A DNA stretch of 24,156 bases from Treponema sp. (GTDB taxonomy: Bacteria; Spirochaetota; Spirochaetia; Treponematales; Treponemataceae): contig JAGCTZ010000145.1 of the NCBI GenBank assembly GCA_017963165.1, positions 1 to 24,156 of the forward strand. The letters run 5' to 3'. Position 1 is the first letter of the stretch. The number at the start of each line of letters is the position of its first letter. The notes under the pieces were generated by a model. The model searched no databases. It was not told the origin of the DNA and worked only from the letters and a program-made list of their open reading frames with translations. This document shows positions 7,936-15,916 of the stretch, one piece after another. The translations under genes and the position numbers were made by a program.

Positions 7936-8837
7936 TGTATTACATAGGACTAACCTTAAGCGTTTCTGTTATTTATATGATTGCAGGACTTGGAGCCTCG
8001 CTTACACTCAAAACAGGACAAATAAATCTTGCCGGCGAAGGATTAATTTATACAGGCGGATTTTTGTGCGCTGTTTTTCTTGACGCTTTTTCAAAGGCTA
8101 ATGTGCCGGCATTTTTTGCAGTAAGCGGTGCAATGATAATTTCTGCTGCAGCCGGTGCTTTGTTTATGCTTTTCTGTGAATTCCTTCGTAAATATAGAAA
8201 TGCCGATTTTCTGCTGACAACGTTTATTACTTCTTCGGCAATTATACCTTTGATTGATGGTCTTGTTTCCGGGCCGTTCAGAACAAAATCTGGAAATCTG
8301 TTAGCTACTCCTTACATCGCTGCTCAATACAGATTTGCAAGCATATTAAAACCGTCACCTTTAAACAGTTCAATTTTTGCCGCAATAATATTGTGCGTAC
8401 TAGCCGGGTTGTTTTTCAAAAAAACACGCTTTGGCAAAATGACAGAAATCTATGGAATTAGTCCACAGTTTTCACTTTACTCCGGCTTCCCTTGTGGATC
8501 AATCACTTTTTCAGTAGCAGGAACATCGGGTGCCCTTCACGCACTGGCTGGAGCTATTGCCGTTTGTGGAACATATTTTACATGCCACACAGGCTTTTAT
8601 TCAGGAATGGGCTGGAACGCACTTTCGGTTGCAATGCTTGCAAAAACACGATCGGTGCCTCTTATTCCTTTTTCAATTTTTATGGCAGCACTTATGACTT
8701 ACTCCGGCAGATTTGCGCTTTATTCAAACCTTGATTTTGATGTAAACTCGCTTATTCAAGCTGTCATTTTATTTATGATTTCTATTCCGTTTGTACGGCC
8801 ATCGCTGCAAGCAATAAAAGGAGGCAAAAATGCTTAA
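7935..8837 (+). CDS. BMP-type ABC transporter permease, subunit 1
   Basis: 300-aa integral membrane protein of the BPD_transp_2 group (RbsC/YufP-like), forming half of the import channel. About eight hydrophobic segments run across the length. Family landmarks are LKTGQINLAGEGLIYTGGF near the N-terminus (compare S.VIN.GLEG in relatives) and the C-terminal GMGWNALSVAMLAK. The ATG shares one base with the stop codon of the ATPase gene (TAATG), and SD GGAGG (7923-7927) lies 7 nt upstream, so translation is probably coupled. Confidence 0.92.
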   Translation: MYYIGLTLSVSVIYMIAGLGASLTLKTGQINLAGEGLIYTGGFLCAVFLDAFSKANVPAFFAVSGAMIISAAAGALFMLFCEFLRKYRNADFLLTTFITSSAIIPLIDGLVSGPFRTKSGNLLATPYIAAQYRFASILKPSPLNSSIFAAIILCVLAGLFFKKTRFGKMTEIYGISPQFSLYSGFPCGSITFSVAGTSGALHALAGAIAVCGTYFTCHTGFYSGMGWNALSVAMLAKTRSVPLIPFSIFMAALMTYSGRFALYSNLDFDVNSLIQAVILFMISIPFVRPSLQAIKGGKNA

Positions 8838-9636
8838 CGTAATTGCTTTTTCATGTCCCCTTTTACTGGCTGCGACAGGCGCACTCTTCAGTGAATATAC
8901 AGGCTGTCTTGCACTTTTCTTAGATGGTTTTATTTCTATGTGCGGCTTTTTGACCTTTGCATTTACAGTTGGCACAGGCTCGCCGGTTTTGGGAATAATA
9001 TTATCTGCGATTACTTCGACACTCACCGGACTTTTATTTGCGTTTATAATAGAGAAAACCAAAGCAAACAGATTCATAGCGGCAATTGCATTAAATCTTC
9101 TAGCAGGTGCACTTACTTCACTCTTTTCATCAATTCTTTTTAAAACACGAGGTGTTTTAGTTTCCGAAGCTTTTAATTTTGTTCCACAGAACGTAAACAT
9201 TTTTGCAATTATCATAACAGCGGTACTCATAATCTGTGCAATTTTATATCTTAAAAAAACACAAAGCGGAATCTATTTTAGAATAACAGGATCAAATCCT
9301 GACGAACTTACTGTACGAGGTGTATCACCTGCCCTTTACAGAATTCTTTCGTGGGGAATTGCAGCACTTTTTGCAGGTCTGGCTGGAAGCATTATGGCAA
9401 TGAAGATTTCGTCATTTGTCCCAAATCTTGCAAGTGGAAAAGGCTGGCTTGCACTTGCTGCAGTTTTTATGGGAAGAAGAAAACTCTGGAAAATTGCAGT
9501 TTATATTCTTATCTTTTGCGCAATTGATTATGCGTCGGTTTATATTCAGAATATTATTCCATCAATTCCGTCATCGGTAGTTTTGTCGCTGCCGTATATT
9601 GTTACGCTGGGATTAATTGTTATTGCTAAGAAATAA
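8830..9636 (+). CDS. BMP-type ABC transporter permease, subunit 2
   Basis: 268-aa polytopic permease (YufQ-like), the second half of the channel. Landmarks are LLLAATGALFSEYTG near the start, where relatives read LLLAALGALFSER.G, the loop AIALNLLAGALTS, and ITGSNPDELTVRGVSP followed by GLAGSIMAM. It overlaps the first permease gene by 8 bp. A near-consensus SD (AAAAGGAGG, 8816-8824) sits 5 nt before the ATG. It is the last gene of the importer operon; the hairpin-forming repeat at 9650-9694 follows. Confidence 0.92.
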   Translation: MLNVIAFSCPLLLAATGALFSEYTGCLALFLDGFISMCGFLTFAFTVGTGSPVLGIILSAITSTLTGLLFAFIIEKTKANRFIAAIALNLLAGALTSLFSSILFKTRGVLVSEAFNFVPQNVNIFAIIITAVLIICAILYLKKTQSGIYFRITGSNPDELTVRGVSPALYRILSWGIAALFAGLAGSIMAMKISSFVPNLASGKGWLALAAVFMGRRKLWKIAVYILIFCAIDYASVYIQNIIPSIPSSVVLSLPYIVTLGLIVIAKK

Positions 9637-9649
9637 TTGCAACCGCTGA

Positions 9650-9694
9650 GGGCCCTGAGGTTCTCGAAGGGTCCTTCGACAGGCTCAGGACCCC
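9650..9694. repeat. Intergenic palindromic repeat (copy B), possible bidirectional terminator
   Basis: CCTGAGG...TCGAAGG (9654-9670) folds on CCTTCGACAGGCTCAGG (9673-9689) with a small internal mismatch loop. The right part shares CCTTCGACAGGCTCAGGA with the inverted right arm of copy A. It lies between the convergent permease and chemotaxis genes, so its hairpin could stop transcription from either side, although T-tracts are poor. Confidence 0.75.
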
Positions 9695-9708
9695 ACAGGC
9701 ATTATCAT

Positions 9709-11730
9709 CTATTCTGGAATATATTCTTCGACTTCTTCTATATTAAAATCTATAGAATCATCTGCGGCTGCTTCGGGAGCACGACCATCGGCAAAAGCAG
9801 ATACGGCGTCAAGAAGCTCTGGCGATACAGCAGTTTCAATTGCACTTTCTTCATTAGCTTCTTCTTCCGCTTCATTTACTTCTTCTTTTGTCTTAAACTG
9901 CTCAAGAATGTTTTCAAGGTCGGTCATATTTTTGTAGCTTTCTTTACTTGCAACACTAACGCCAACCATTCTTTCTACAATATCTGTTGTTCCATTTTTA
10001 ATCTGTTTTATTGCAGAGGTTACTTCAAAAAATTTATCATTCATTGCATCAACATCGCGTGAAACAGATTTCTGATGTTCGGCAAGATTTTTACAATAAG
10101 TATTAATTCTATCAGCTGCAGAGAATTCTTCTTCACTCTTAATTTTTATCTGCTGCATCTGTGTATCAATGCTTTCTATTCCGGCTGTAATTTCTTTAAG
10201 TGCTGTTATTACATCATCCGCATGACTGCTTACTTTATGGAATGCAATAGAAGCGTCGTTGCTCGAAGTATTTGCATTATTTACCGATTCAATAATTCCA
10301 TTAATTACATTTGCAATTGTAGCAGCGTTTTCGGAAGTACTTTCGGCAAGATTTCTGATTTCTTCTGCAACAACAGCAAACCCCTTTCCTGCCTCTCCTG
10401 CATGAGCCGATTCTATTGCAGCATTCATAGAAAGAAGGTTTGTCTGCTCGGCAACATTATCAATAATATCAATAACTTCTTTTACCTGATCAAGCTGATT
10501 AGAAATAACAGTAAGCAAGTCGTTTGTGCTTGAAATTTTTTCATCACCATCTGTTATAAGAACATGCATTTCCTGCGCCATAGAAGAACGTTCTGTTGCC
10601 ATAGATCTGATATGCTCAAGGGTTCCGGCAGCTTCATTTACAGCCTTTGAGCTTTCTTCAATTGCATTTGACTGAACTTCGTTATTATTTACAAGAGTAT
10701 CAACCTGCACATTCATTTCGGAAATAACAAGGACAGTTTTTCCAACAGTTTCAATCATCTGTTCAAACTGAGTCATAATCTTTTTGATATTTTCGTCAAT
10801 GGCAGCGGTTGCAGTTGCTGTACTGTTTGCAGCATCATTGATTGTATACCCCGAAGAAATTGCACGCGAAGCCGTTACTTTAACAACAGTAAAAAACTCG
10901 TTTATCTGATCAACCATTATGTTGATATTCTGCATAAGGGATATCATTTCATTGCTGCCTTTTGGAACAATACTTGCAGTAAAATCCTTATCGGCAAGAG
11001 TTTTTGTTATATCCTGAACACGAATAATTCTTCGCGAAACATTTGTCGTAACAAAAAGAATAAGGAATGAAATAGAAACACAAGAAAAAATTGCGATTAT
11101 AAGAATCAGGATTGCAATAAATCTTTCCTGATTTTCTATATGATTATTGATAAGCGAAAATGAATCATCAACTTCAGCCGAAAGCAAAGTATAATACCCC
11201 TGAAGCATTTGAACATCTTCATTGGCACTCTGCGCAAGCTCCATCAATTGTGAAACAGCTTTATCATCAGGAAAGTTTCTGTTTGCCTCACGGATTCCTA
11301 CAGAACGCACAGCAACAGACGGATCACCATCAAGAAGAATTGTCTGCATCTGCTTAAGCTTATCTGCTACACTATCAAGCCCTTTTTCAAAAGCTGTGTA
11401 ATATCGTTTCGATTGTATAAGACTAATTCTATATTCATCCGGAAAATGATCTATAACAGGGTCTTCAAAATAAACTTCAATATTTTCATCAAGTCCAGAA
11501 AGGATTTCTTCCCAATTATCATAAGCAGTCAGTGTATTAAAACCCCAATATTCCATTGAGTTAAGATAATTGATTATTTCACTAAGTTGTTTTTGAGTTT
11601 GCGATTGTACCAGCTGATATTGTTTTGAAACCTGAATAGTTCTAAATCCTATAAGCGAAAGCGTAGAAAGCACAGCAACCTGGATAACAGAGAGAAATGT
11701 TATTAAAATAAATTTGCTTCGTAATTTCAT
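9709..11730 (-). CDS. Methyl-accepting chemotaxis protein
   Basis: 673-aa transmembrane chemoreceptor feeding CheA/CheW. TM1 is ~7-29 and a periplasmic, mainly helical sensor region spans ~30-203. TM2 is ~204-227, followed by a HAMP linker (~228-285) and a long cytoplasmic signalling coiled coil. The conserved hairpin tip is at ~424-464 ([16 protein letters not shown], then [20 protein letters not shown]). The C-terminus is a strongly acidic, Ala/Glu-rich tail (~615-673) without an obvious CheR-binding aromatic pentapeptide. The ligand cannot be inferred. An AGGAAA SD lies ~10 nt before the start codon. Convergent with the BMP importer operon. Confidence 0.96.
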   Translation of the reverse strand: MKLRSKFILITFLSVIQVAVLSTLSLIGFRTIQVSKQYQLVQSQTQKQLSEIINYLNSMEYWGFNTLTAYDNWEEILSGLDENIEVYFEDPVIDHFPDEYRISLIQSKRYYTAFEKGLDSVADKLKQMQTILLDGDPSVAVRSVGIREANRNFPDDKAVSQLMELAQSANEDVQMLQGYYTLLSAEVDDSFSLINNHIENQERFIAILILIIAIFSCVSISFLILFVTTNVSRRIIRVQDITKTLADKDFTASIVPKGSNEMISLMQNINIMVDQINEFFTVVKVTASRAISSGYTINDAANSTATATAAIDENIKKIMTQFEQMIETVGKTVLVISEMNVQVDTLVNNNEVQSNAIEESSKAVNEAAGTLEHIRSMATERSSMAQEMHVLITDGDEKISSTNDLLTVISNQLDQVKEVIDIIDNVAEQTNLLSMNAAIESAHAGEAGKGFAVVAEEIRNLAESTSENAATIANVINGIIESVNNANTSSNDASIAFHKVSSHADDVITALKEITAGIESIDTQMQQIKIKSEEEFSAADRINTYCKNLAEHQKSVSRDVDAMNDKFFEVTSAIKQIKNGTTDIVERMVGVSVASKESYKNMTDLENILEQFKTKEEVNEAEEEANEESAIETAVSPELLDAVSAFADGRAPEAAADDSIDFNIEEVEEYIPE

Positions 11731-11819
11731 AAACAGAATTTTCCTATTTCTATTATCGGCAAAACTAGAGGAGAAAAATATAGGATTTTACTTGTAATAA
11801 TTTAGATTTGATATATGAT

Positions 11820-11825
11820 TATAAT
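11820..11825 (+). promoter_or_regulatory. -10 box before the YARHG-protein gene
   Basis: A consensus TATAAT sits 38 nt before ATG 11864 in a very AT-rich stretch, and SD AGGA lies within the resulting leader. No good -35 is found at 16-18 nt spacing, so this is a tentative call. Confidence 0.4.
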
Positions 11826-11863
11826 ATGGAATCAAAAATCAAAATAAAAAATAGGATAAAAAA

Positions 11864-12856
11864 ATGAAAAAACTTTTTACTTTTATAATGTTTATTTTTT
11901 TAGCAGGCACTGCTTTTGCAAATGACACATATTTCTTTACTTCTGGAGGAAACTTAATACCTGCAGAAGAAACTGACATTTCTGTTGAAATGAAATCAGA
12001 AATTATAAGCATTGTTTTACAGCCAAAGTACTATGAAGTTACTGTAGATTTTGAATTTTATAATAATGGAAGAACAGTGGACCTTTTAGTGGGATTTCCA
12101 TATTTTGAAGCAGGTATAGGCGGCCATGGAAAACTGTACGACTTTAAATGCTGGACAAACGGAGAATTAAAAGATTTTTCTGATACCCCTATAATCAGAA
12201 ATTTTTCAAAAGACAATTATAATGCAGAAGAATTAGAAAATGCCTACACAAGAACTATTACTTTTCCTGCAAAATCAATTACGAATACAACTGTAAAATA
12301 TAAATCAGAATATGGTCGTGATACCGAAGGTTATATAATTAAATACTTATATGGCACAGGAAGCAGCTGGAAAAACTCTATTGGAAATATTACTTTAATT
12401 CTAGAGAATAATCTTCCATACGCTAATCCAAATGGATTTAGATTACCTAAAGGAGATGCAAAAGCTTTCTCTCGCATTGCAGACAACAAATGGGAAGCGC
12501 ATTTTTCTGATATTGAGCCAGATTATACAGACTGTATTTCAATACACACTAAAGACATTCTAGAAGATACAGGTCCTAAATGTTTTCCTCTTTATGGTTA
12601 CAAATTCCGAGATGTAAAAGCATCAGAAGAATGGCTCTTCTGGTATACAAAGCCACAGCTAAGAATATTGCGAAATACAATTTATGCTTTGCACGGTTAT
12701 GATTTTAAATCTGCAGACTTAAAAAAATTATTTGCAGATTGGGGACAGTATTGGGCTCCTAAATATAAGGTAAATCCTGATTTTACAGAAGACGAGCTTT
12801 CCGAAATCGAAAAATATAATATTCAATTGCTTTATAAGGAAGAACAGAGGAGATGA
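11864..12856 (+). CDS. Secreted protein with DUF4424-like N-terminus and YARHG domain
   Basis: 330 aa with a Sec signal peptide (residues 1-19, cleavage after AFA). The early mature region (GGNLIPAEETDISVEMKSE, then VTVDFEFYN and VGFPYF) resembles DUF4424, a beta-rich extracytoplasmic domain. Residues ~266-330 match the YARHG domain: RNTIYALHGYDFKSADLKKL, then an aromatic W...Y.P-like stretch, then SEIEKYNIQLL. YARHG domains are found in extracellular or periplasmic bacterial proteins and their function is unclear. SD AGGA precedes the ATG by 8 nt. An orphan signal-peptide ORF overlaps its stop codon. It starts the accessory island and has no obvious housekeeping link. Confidence 0.85.
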   Translation: MKKLFTFIMFIFLAGTAFANDTYFFTSGGNLIPAEETDISVEMKSEIISIVLQPKYYEVTVDFEFYNNGRTVDLLVGFPYFEAGIGGHGKLYDFKCWTNGELKDFSDTPIIRNFSKDNYNAEELENAYTRTITFPAKSITNTTVKYKSEYGRDTEGYIIKYLYGTGSSWKNSIGNITLILENNLPYANPNGFRLPKGDAKAFSRIADNKWEAHFSDIEPDYTDCISIHTKDILEDTGPKCFPLYGYKFRDVKASEEWLFWYTKPQLRILRNTIYALHGYDFKSADLKKLFADWGQYWAPKYKVNPDFTEDELSEIEKYNIQLLYKEEQRR

Positions 12857-12945
12857 AAAAAACAATTAATATATTTTTCTTGATAATTTTCATAAGAATC
12901 AATTCTTTCTGCCATGAAAAGAAGTCTCTTTTATCACTGGAATAG
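12853..12945 (+). pseudogene. Orphan signal-peptide ORF, truncated secreted-protein gene
   Basis: ATG overlaps the upstream stop (ATGA). It encodes 30 residues: a typical Sec signal (MKKTINIFFLIIFI...) and only about ten residues beyond, then TAG. An IS256-type transposase remnant begins at that point, so the original gene was probably cut by a transposon or a later deletion. Could also be a meaningless short ORF. Confidence 0.5.
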
Positions 12946-13211
12946 AAAACTGTGATGTTGAAGTTCCGATTTTAAAGTTTTCAAAGGATGTCAGAAAAAT
13001 CATCTACACAACGAATACGATTGAAAGCCTTAATTCGAACTACCGAAAACTCAACCGCCAGCGAAGCGTTTTCCCAAGCGACCAGATTTTGTTCAAAGCC
13101 CTGTACCTTGCTACTTTTGAAACTACAAAAAAATGGACTCAACCGATTCATAACTGAGGCCAGGCTTACGATGAAATGTGCATAATGTACGAAGGCCATC
13201 TACCTGACTAA
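12939..13211 (+). pseudogene. IS256-family (Mutator) transposase, C-terminal remnant
   Basis: The frame through 12987 reads DVRKIIYTTNTIESLNSNYR, then FPSDQILFKALYLAT, KKWTQPIHN, a TGA stop, GQAYDEMCIMYEGHLPD, and a final TAA at 13209-13211. This is the recognisable C-terminal block of IS256-type transposases (IRKVIYTTNAIESLNR-like; W.MPI.NW). The catalytic N-terminal and central parts (DDE) are absent. The internal TGA falls exactly where relatives have the Trp of the NW pair, so it is a decay mutation. No full element or second inverted repeat was found. Confidence 0.88.
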
Positions 13212-13219
13212 TCATAAAA

Positions 13220-13251
13220 AAAGACAATTTTCTTACGGGGAAGTTGTCTTT
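13220..13251. terminator. Strong hairpin behind the IS remnant, terminator-like on both strands
   Basis: A 13-bp stem (13220-13232 with 13239-13251, two G-U pairs in the plus-strand RNA) closes a 6-nt loop. On the minus strand it ends in seven T, and on the plus strand in TTTAGTGTTTT. It may be the terminator of the YARHG-protein region or part of the old IS end. Confidence 0.6.
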
Positions 13252-13380
13252 AGTGTTTTACTCTTGATAAAAAATCAGTAGTAATTTATATTCAAAAAAG
13301 AAACAGTAGCTGTCAGCTGTTTGCAGTACATATCCGCATTAAAACTTTTTACAGCAACCTACTGAATTTACAGGAAGGAC

Positions 13381-13412
13381 TTCACAGTCTCTTATGACTG
13401 TGAACAATTTTT
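13381..13412 (+). terminator. Hairpin with short T tract
   Basis: TTCACAGTC (13381-13389) pairs perfectly with GACTGTGAA (13396-13404) over a 6-nt loop, followed by CAA and five T. It lies just before an SD and a 13-codon ORF, so it could be a terminator or an attenuator. The rest of 13260-13380 shows no gene. Confidence 0.45.
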
Positions 13413-13422
13413 CTAAGGAAAT

Positions 13423-13464
13423 ATGAGAATGAAAAAGAAAGCATTGCTACTTATATTTTTATAG
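13423..13464 (+). pseudogene. 13-codon signal-peptide-like start with good SD
   Basis: AAGGAA at 13415-13420 is followed by an ORF encoding MRMKKKALLLIFL and then a TAG. It looks like the beginning of a secreted-protein gene whose remainder is gone. The call rests only on the SD and the Lys-rich, hydrophobic start. Confidence 0.3.
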
Positions 13465-13510
13465 AATTTTTATTATAAAACTATTAATTATTATTTTTTG
13501 GAGAAAAACA

Positions 13511-14050
13511 ATGACTAAAAGAATACAAATCTTTCTAATTATGTTTATTATAACATCTTGTTTGTGTGCAGAAACAAAAACCCTCGAATCAAAAAAAACT
13601 GATTTTGATTTGGCAGATTTCTATGCAAATCCATTTAAAAATCGAGAAACAATTCCTCTTTGGTTTGATGATTATACTCAATTAAAAACTTACTTTGTAA
13701 AATATGTAATAGAAGAAGAGAATATACCAAATAAATATACTAAAGGTATAGACAAGGAAATAACAATAAAAAACAACAATGAGATTTTTCTCTACTATTT
13801 AAGATCCTATGATGGTAGAATTTTTAAGAAGCAAACATATATTTCAAATCTCGAAAACATAAAAAAAGATTTTAATGACAACATGAATTTATCTGATATC
13901 ATCAATATTTGTGGAGATAAATATATAATAACTGATATGAAAAAAAATGCTGATGTACATTATAATCTTGAAGAAGGAGGAACTGTACATTTCTTAATTG
14001 ATAAAGAAACAGAAAAATTGGAATGCATAGTTTTATCAGCAGAACGATAA
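13511..14050 (+). CDS. Secreted protein of unknown function
   Basis: 179 aa, not recognised. Export signal at residues 1-20 (MTKRIQIFLIMFIITSCLCA). Either signal peptidase I cuts after CLCA, or Cys17 (ITSC) is lipidated, as spirochaete lipoboxes are loose. The mature part is hydrophilic, Lys/Asn/Asp-rich and without transmembrane segments. SD GGAGAA (13501-13506) sits 5 nt before the ATG. Neighbours are IS debris and other secreted proteins. AT-rich codon use fits the island. Confidence 0.75.
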   Translation: MTKRIQIFLIMFIITSCLCAETKTLESKKTDFDLADFYANPFKNRETIPLWFDDYTQLKTYFVKYVIEEENIPNKYTKGIDKEITIKNNNEIFLYYLRSYDGRIFKKQTYISNLENIKKDFNDNMNLSDIINICGDKYIITDMKKNADVHYNLEEGGTVHFLIDKETEKLECIVLSAER

Positions 14051-14094
14051 TGAACAAGATTTTAAAATGCTATTAGAAGAATTAAAAAGTGTGA

Positions 14095-14199
14095 TTTTAC
14101 AATTGGACAACTCAAACCGGTTATGTTTCTGATTTGAGACTATCAACAGCTGGATTAGGTGGAAGTAGAAACCTAGTATATTCTACCCCAAATAAGTAG
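14095..14199 (+). pseudogene. 3' remnant of an unidentified coding sequence
   Basis: Between two real genes, the frame through 14104 is preceded by an in-frame TGA and encodes about 34 protein-like residues, including WTTQTGYVSDLRLS and AGLGGSRNLVYSTP, then TAG at 14197-14199. There is no start codon and no SD. The composition looks like the tail of a secreted or phage-like protein. I do not recognise the family, and chance is possible. Confidence 0.35.
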
Positions 14200-14228
14200 G
14201 ATAAAATCTAAAAAAGGATGAACTTAAT

Positions 14229-14263
14229 ATTTGAGTTTATTAACTAAAATATTAAACTCAAAT
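14229..14263. other. Perfect 11-bp inverted repeat before the gene at 14306
   Basis: ATTTGAGTTTA (14229-14239) and TAAACTCAAAT (14253-14263) pair perfectly across 13 nt. There is no T tract behind it, so it may be an operator or a leader hairpin rather than a terminator. Confidence 0.5.
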
Positions 14264-14305
14264 TCTATGTATTTATAGTTGCATAAACATGCAGGGAGAA
14301 AATCA

Positions 14306-15010
14306 ATGAAAAAAATAGTTTTACTAACTCTTTTGGTATTTTCAGCTAACTCTGTATTTGGACAAATAAATACAGAGAATCTAACTAAAACTCTTGAAGA
14401 TTCTGGTCTTTTTTGTTTTGATAAAACAGAAGCAGAAAACATACAAAAAACATATATTACAATAACATGTGAATCTGCGGAATATTTTACAAGGACAACA
14501 CGAATATGGTTCAATAGCGATTTATATGAGAATAGACGAGAAATGACTTACGAAGATGTAAAAAACGCTTTTAAGGAATGCAATAATGAATTATTTGGTA
14601 TTTCATATTCAAACACTTCTCATTATACGTGGAAAGACGGAAAGAACTTCTCATATTCTATTGATTATGGACAAATGAGACCTGGCATACCATTTGACGG
14701 AGCCGGAGATTATGTAATCAGGGTATTCACTGATACTCACGTTTATATAATTCTTTTGGAAGACACTTCGGATAATTCCGAAAGAAATAAGGATTATGAT
14801 TCACTTAGCGACCTATGCTTTTATAAGGAAGGACAAAAACTGGATATATCCAAAGGACTAGAAAGAACACAGGGATACCAATGGAAAAGCAAAGAAGCCA
14901 TAGAAGAATTTTATAATAGATTAAGAAAGCTGGATTCTTCATTACCAGAATCTGCTATAAAGTTTCAAGAATCAGAATTATATCTTGAAAAAATTCTTGA
15001 AGATTTATAA
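14306..15010 (+). CDS. Secreted protein of unknown function
   Basis: 234 aa from ATG 14306. An upstream in-frame ATG at 14279 exists, but the start at 14306 has an SD (AGGGAG, 14291-14296) and begins exactly at a signal peptide (MKKIVLLTLLVFSANSVFG, cleavage before QIN). The mature part has mixed alpha/beta character with many Tyr/Asp/Glu and no membrane segment. Segments such as FDGAGDYVIRVFTDTHVYII suggest a beta-sheet domain, and the C-terminus is helical (EEFYNRLRKL...YLEKILEDL). Not recognised. It is followed after 2 nt by another signal-peptide ORF, as if a similar cistron once continued. Confidence 0.8.
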   Translation: MKKIVLLTLLVFSANSVFGQINTENLTKTLEDSGLFCFDKTEAENIQKTYITITCESAEYFTRTTRIWFNSDLYENRREMTYEDVKNAFKECNNELFGISYSNTSHYTWKDGKNFSYSIDYGQMRPGIPFDGAGDYVIRVFTDTHVYIILLEDTSDNSERNKDYDSLSDLCFYKEGQKLDISKGLERTQGYQWKSKEAIEEFYNRLRKLDSSLPESAIKFQESELYLEKILEDL

Positions 15011-15012
15011 AT

Positions 15013-15240
15013 ATGCAAAAATTTAATAAACCCCTAATAATTTTATTCATCACTCTATCATCCTCTCTTGCTTACGCTGACACAAACAAAAAAGTTGAAA
15101 AATCATACGAAAGACCACTTTCAACTGAATACAAATCTTTTAATATACATCAAATCCATTTCTATGTTATAATCATCTTATGGCAGAATTGCATTTATAC
15201 CACGGAAGCAATCAGATTGTTGAAAAACCTGTTCTCGTAA
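15013..15240 (+). pseudogene. Signal-peptide ORF running into the next gene's promoter, probably truncated
   Basis: Starts 2 nt after the previous stop. Residues 1-22 are a convincing Sec signal (MQKFNKPLIILFITLSSSLAYA, then DTNKK). After about residue 43 the frame crosses the promoter and then the start of the gene at 15180, where the sequence stops looking protein-like. There is no clear SD. Most likely a gene whose body was replaced when the 15180-16134 module arrived. Confidence 0.4.
15165..15179 (+). promoter_or_regulatory. Extended -10 promoter of the three-gene module
   Basis: TG-T-TATAAT (15165-15173) is a consensus extended -10 element. TATAAT ends 6 nt before ATG 15180. There is no SD, so the mRNA probably starts at the ATG. 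The -35 is weak, as is common with extended -10 promoters. Confidence 0.7.
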
Positions 15241-15674
15241 AACAAAATCATACACTCGATTTTGGATATGGATTCTATACAACTTTTAATGAACTACAAG
15301 CACAAAGTTTTGCACAAAAAGTTGTAACAAGACGAAAAACAGGACTTCCAATTGTAAATGTTTATTCATTAGATGAAAAAGCTTTGGCAGAATGTTCAAT
15401 GCTGGAATTCAAAACTCCTGATGCTGCCTGGCTAGATTTTGTTTGCGAAAATCGAAATGGAACATATAAAGGAAAACAATATGATTTGATAAAAGGTCCT
15501 GTTGCAAATGATGATGTATATAGGACTGTTACACTTTATATGTCAGGATTATTATCTCGTTCTGCTACACTGGATGCATTAAAAGTTCGAAAACTGTATA
15601 ATCAGATTGTCTTTTCTTCTGAAAAAGCATTATCATTCTTAAAATTTGAAAAAAGCTACGAGGTAAAAAAATGA
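15180..15674 (+). CDS. DUF3990-like predicted ADP-ribosyltransferase (possible toxin)
   Basis: 164-aa cytoplasmic protein. YHGSN at residues 7-11 and DFGYGFYTT at ~27-35 match the first two ADP-ribosyltransferase fold motifs (catalytic His, then Tyr in a G.GFY.T strand). [19 protein letters not shown] at ~102-120 and [15 protein letters not shown] at ~141-155 match the conserved DUF3990 C-terminal blocks, the latter possibly carrying the third motif. Substrate and target are unknown. It begins at a leaderless-type promoter and overlaps the next gene by 4 bp (ATGA). With two tiny partners, a toxin-antitoxin or effector role is plausible but inferred. Confidence 0.8.
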   Translation: MAELHLYHGSNQIVEKPVLVKQNHTLDFGYGFYTTFNELQAQSFAQKVVTRRKTGLPIVNVYSLDEKALAECSMLEFKTPDAAWLDFVCENRNGTYKGKQYDLIKGPVANDDVYRTVTLYMSGLLSRSATLDALKVRKLYNQIVFSSEKALSFLKFEKSYEVKK

Positions 15675-15916
15675 ATAAAAATCAGTTTGCAGCATTTTTA
15701 GCCTGTGCAGTTATACCGGCAATCATTCAAATAATTCAGCAGAAGGACAACGAGCCGACTTTGACCATTATACAAAAATTTTACCAGTCTAAAGTCTATG
15801 AACTTCTTGAAAATGAAGAAACAAAAATATGGCATTACAGTCCTTTGACCATTTATAATATGTATGAATCGGAATGTAAAACAGGAAAAATTGATTTTCC
15901 AGAGGAAGCCGCATGA
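15671..15916 (+). CDS. Small partner protein of the DUF3990-like gene
   Basis: 81 aa. The N-terminus is hydrophobic ([17 protein letters not shown], ~6-22) and could be a membrane anchor or just a buried helix. The C-terminal half reads [20 protein letters not shown], then YNMYESE and [10 protein letters not shown], a block I associate with small proteins encoded beside DUF3990 and DUF3791 genes. ATGA overlap on both sides points to coupled translation and fixed stoichiometry. A possible antitoxin or chaperone; no function known. Confidence 0.75.
   Translation: MNKNQFAAFLACAVIPAIIQIIQQKDNEPTLTIIQKFYQSKVYELLENEETKIWHYSPLTIYNMYESECKTGKIDFPEEAA

Noticed and set aside
9637..10533. Two plus-strand ORFs after the second permease
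   Set aside because: Low-complexity Phe/Cys/Tyr-rich translations antisense to the chemotaxis gene; the first also begins in the repeat.
14279..14305. Upstream start for the secreted protein at 14306
   Set aside because: It would put nine polar residues before a perfect signal peptide, and the SD is placed for ATG 14306.
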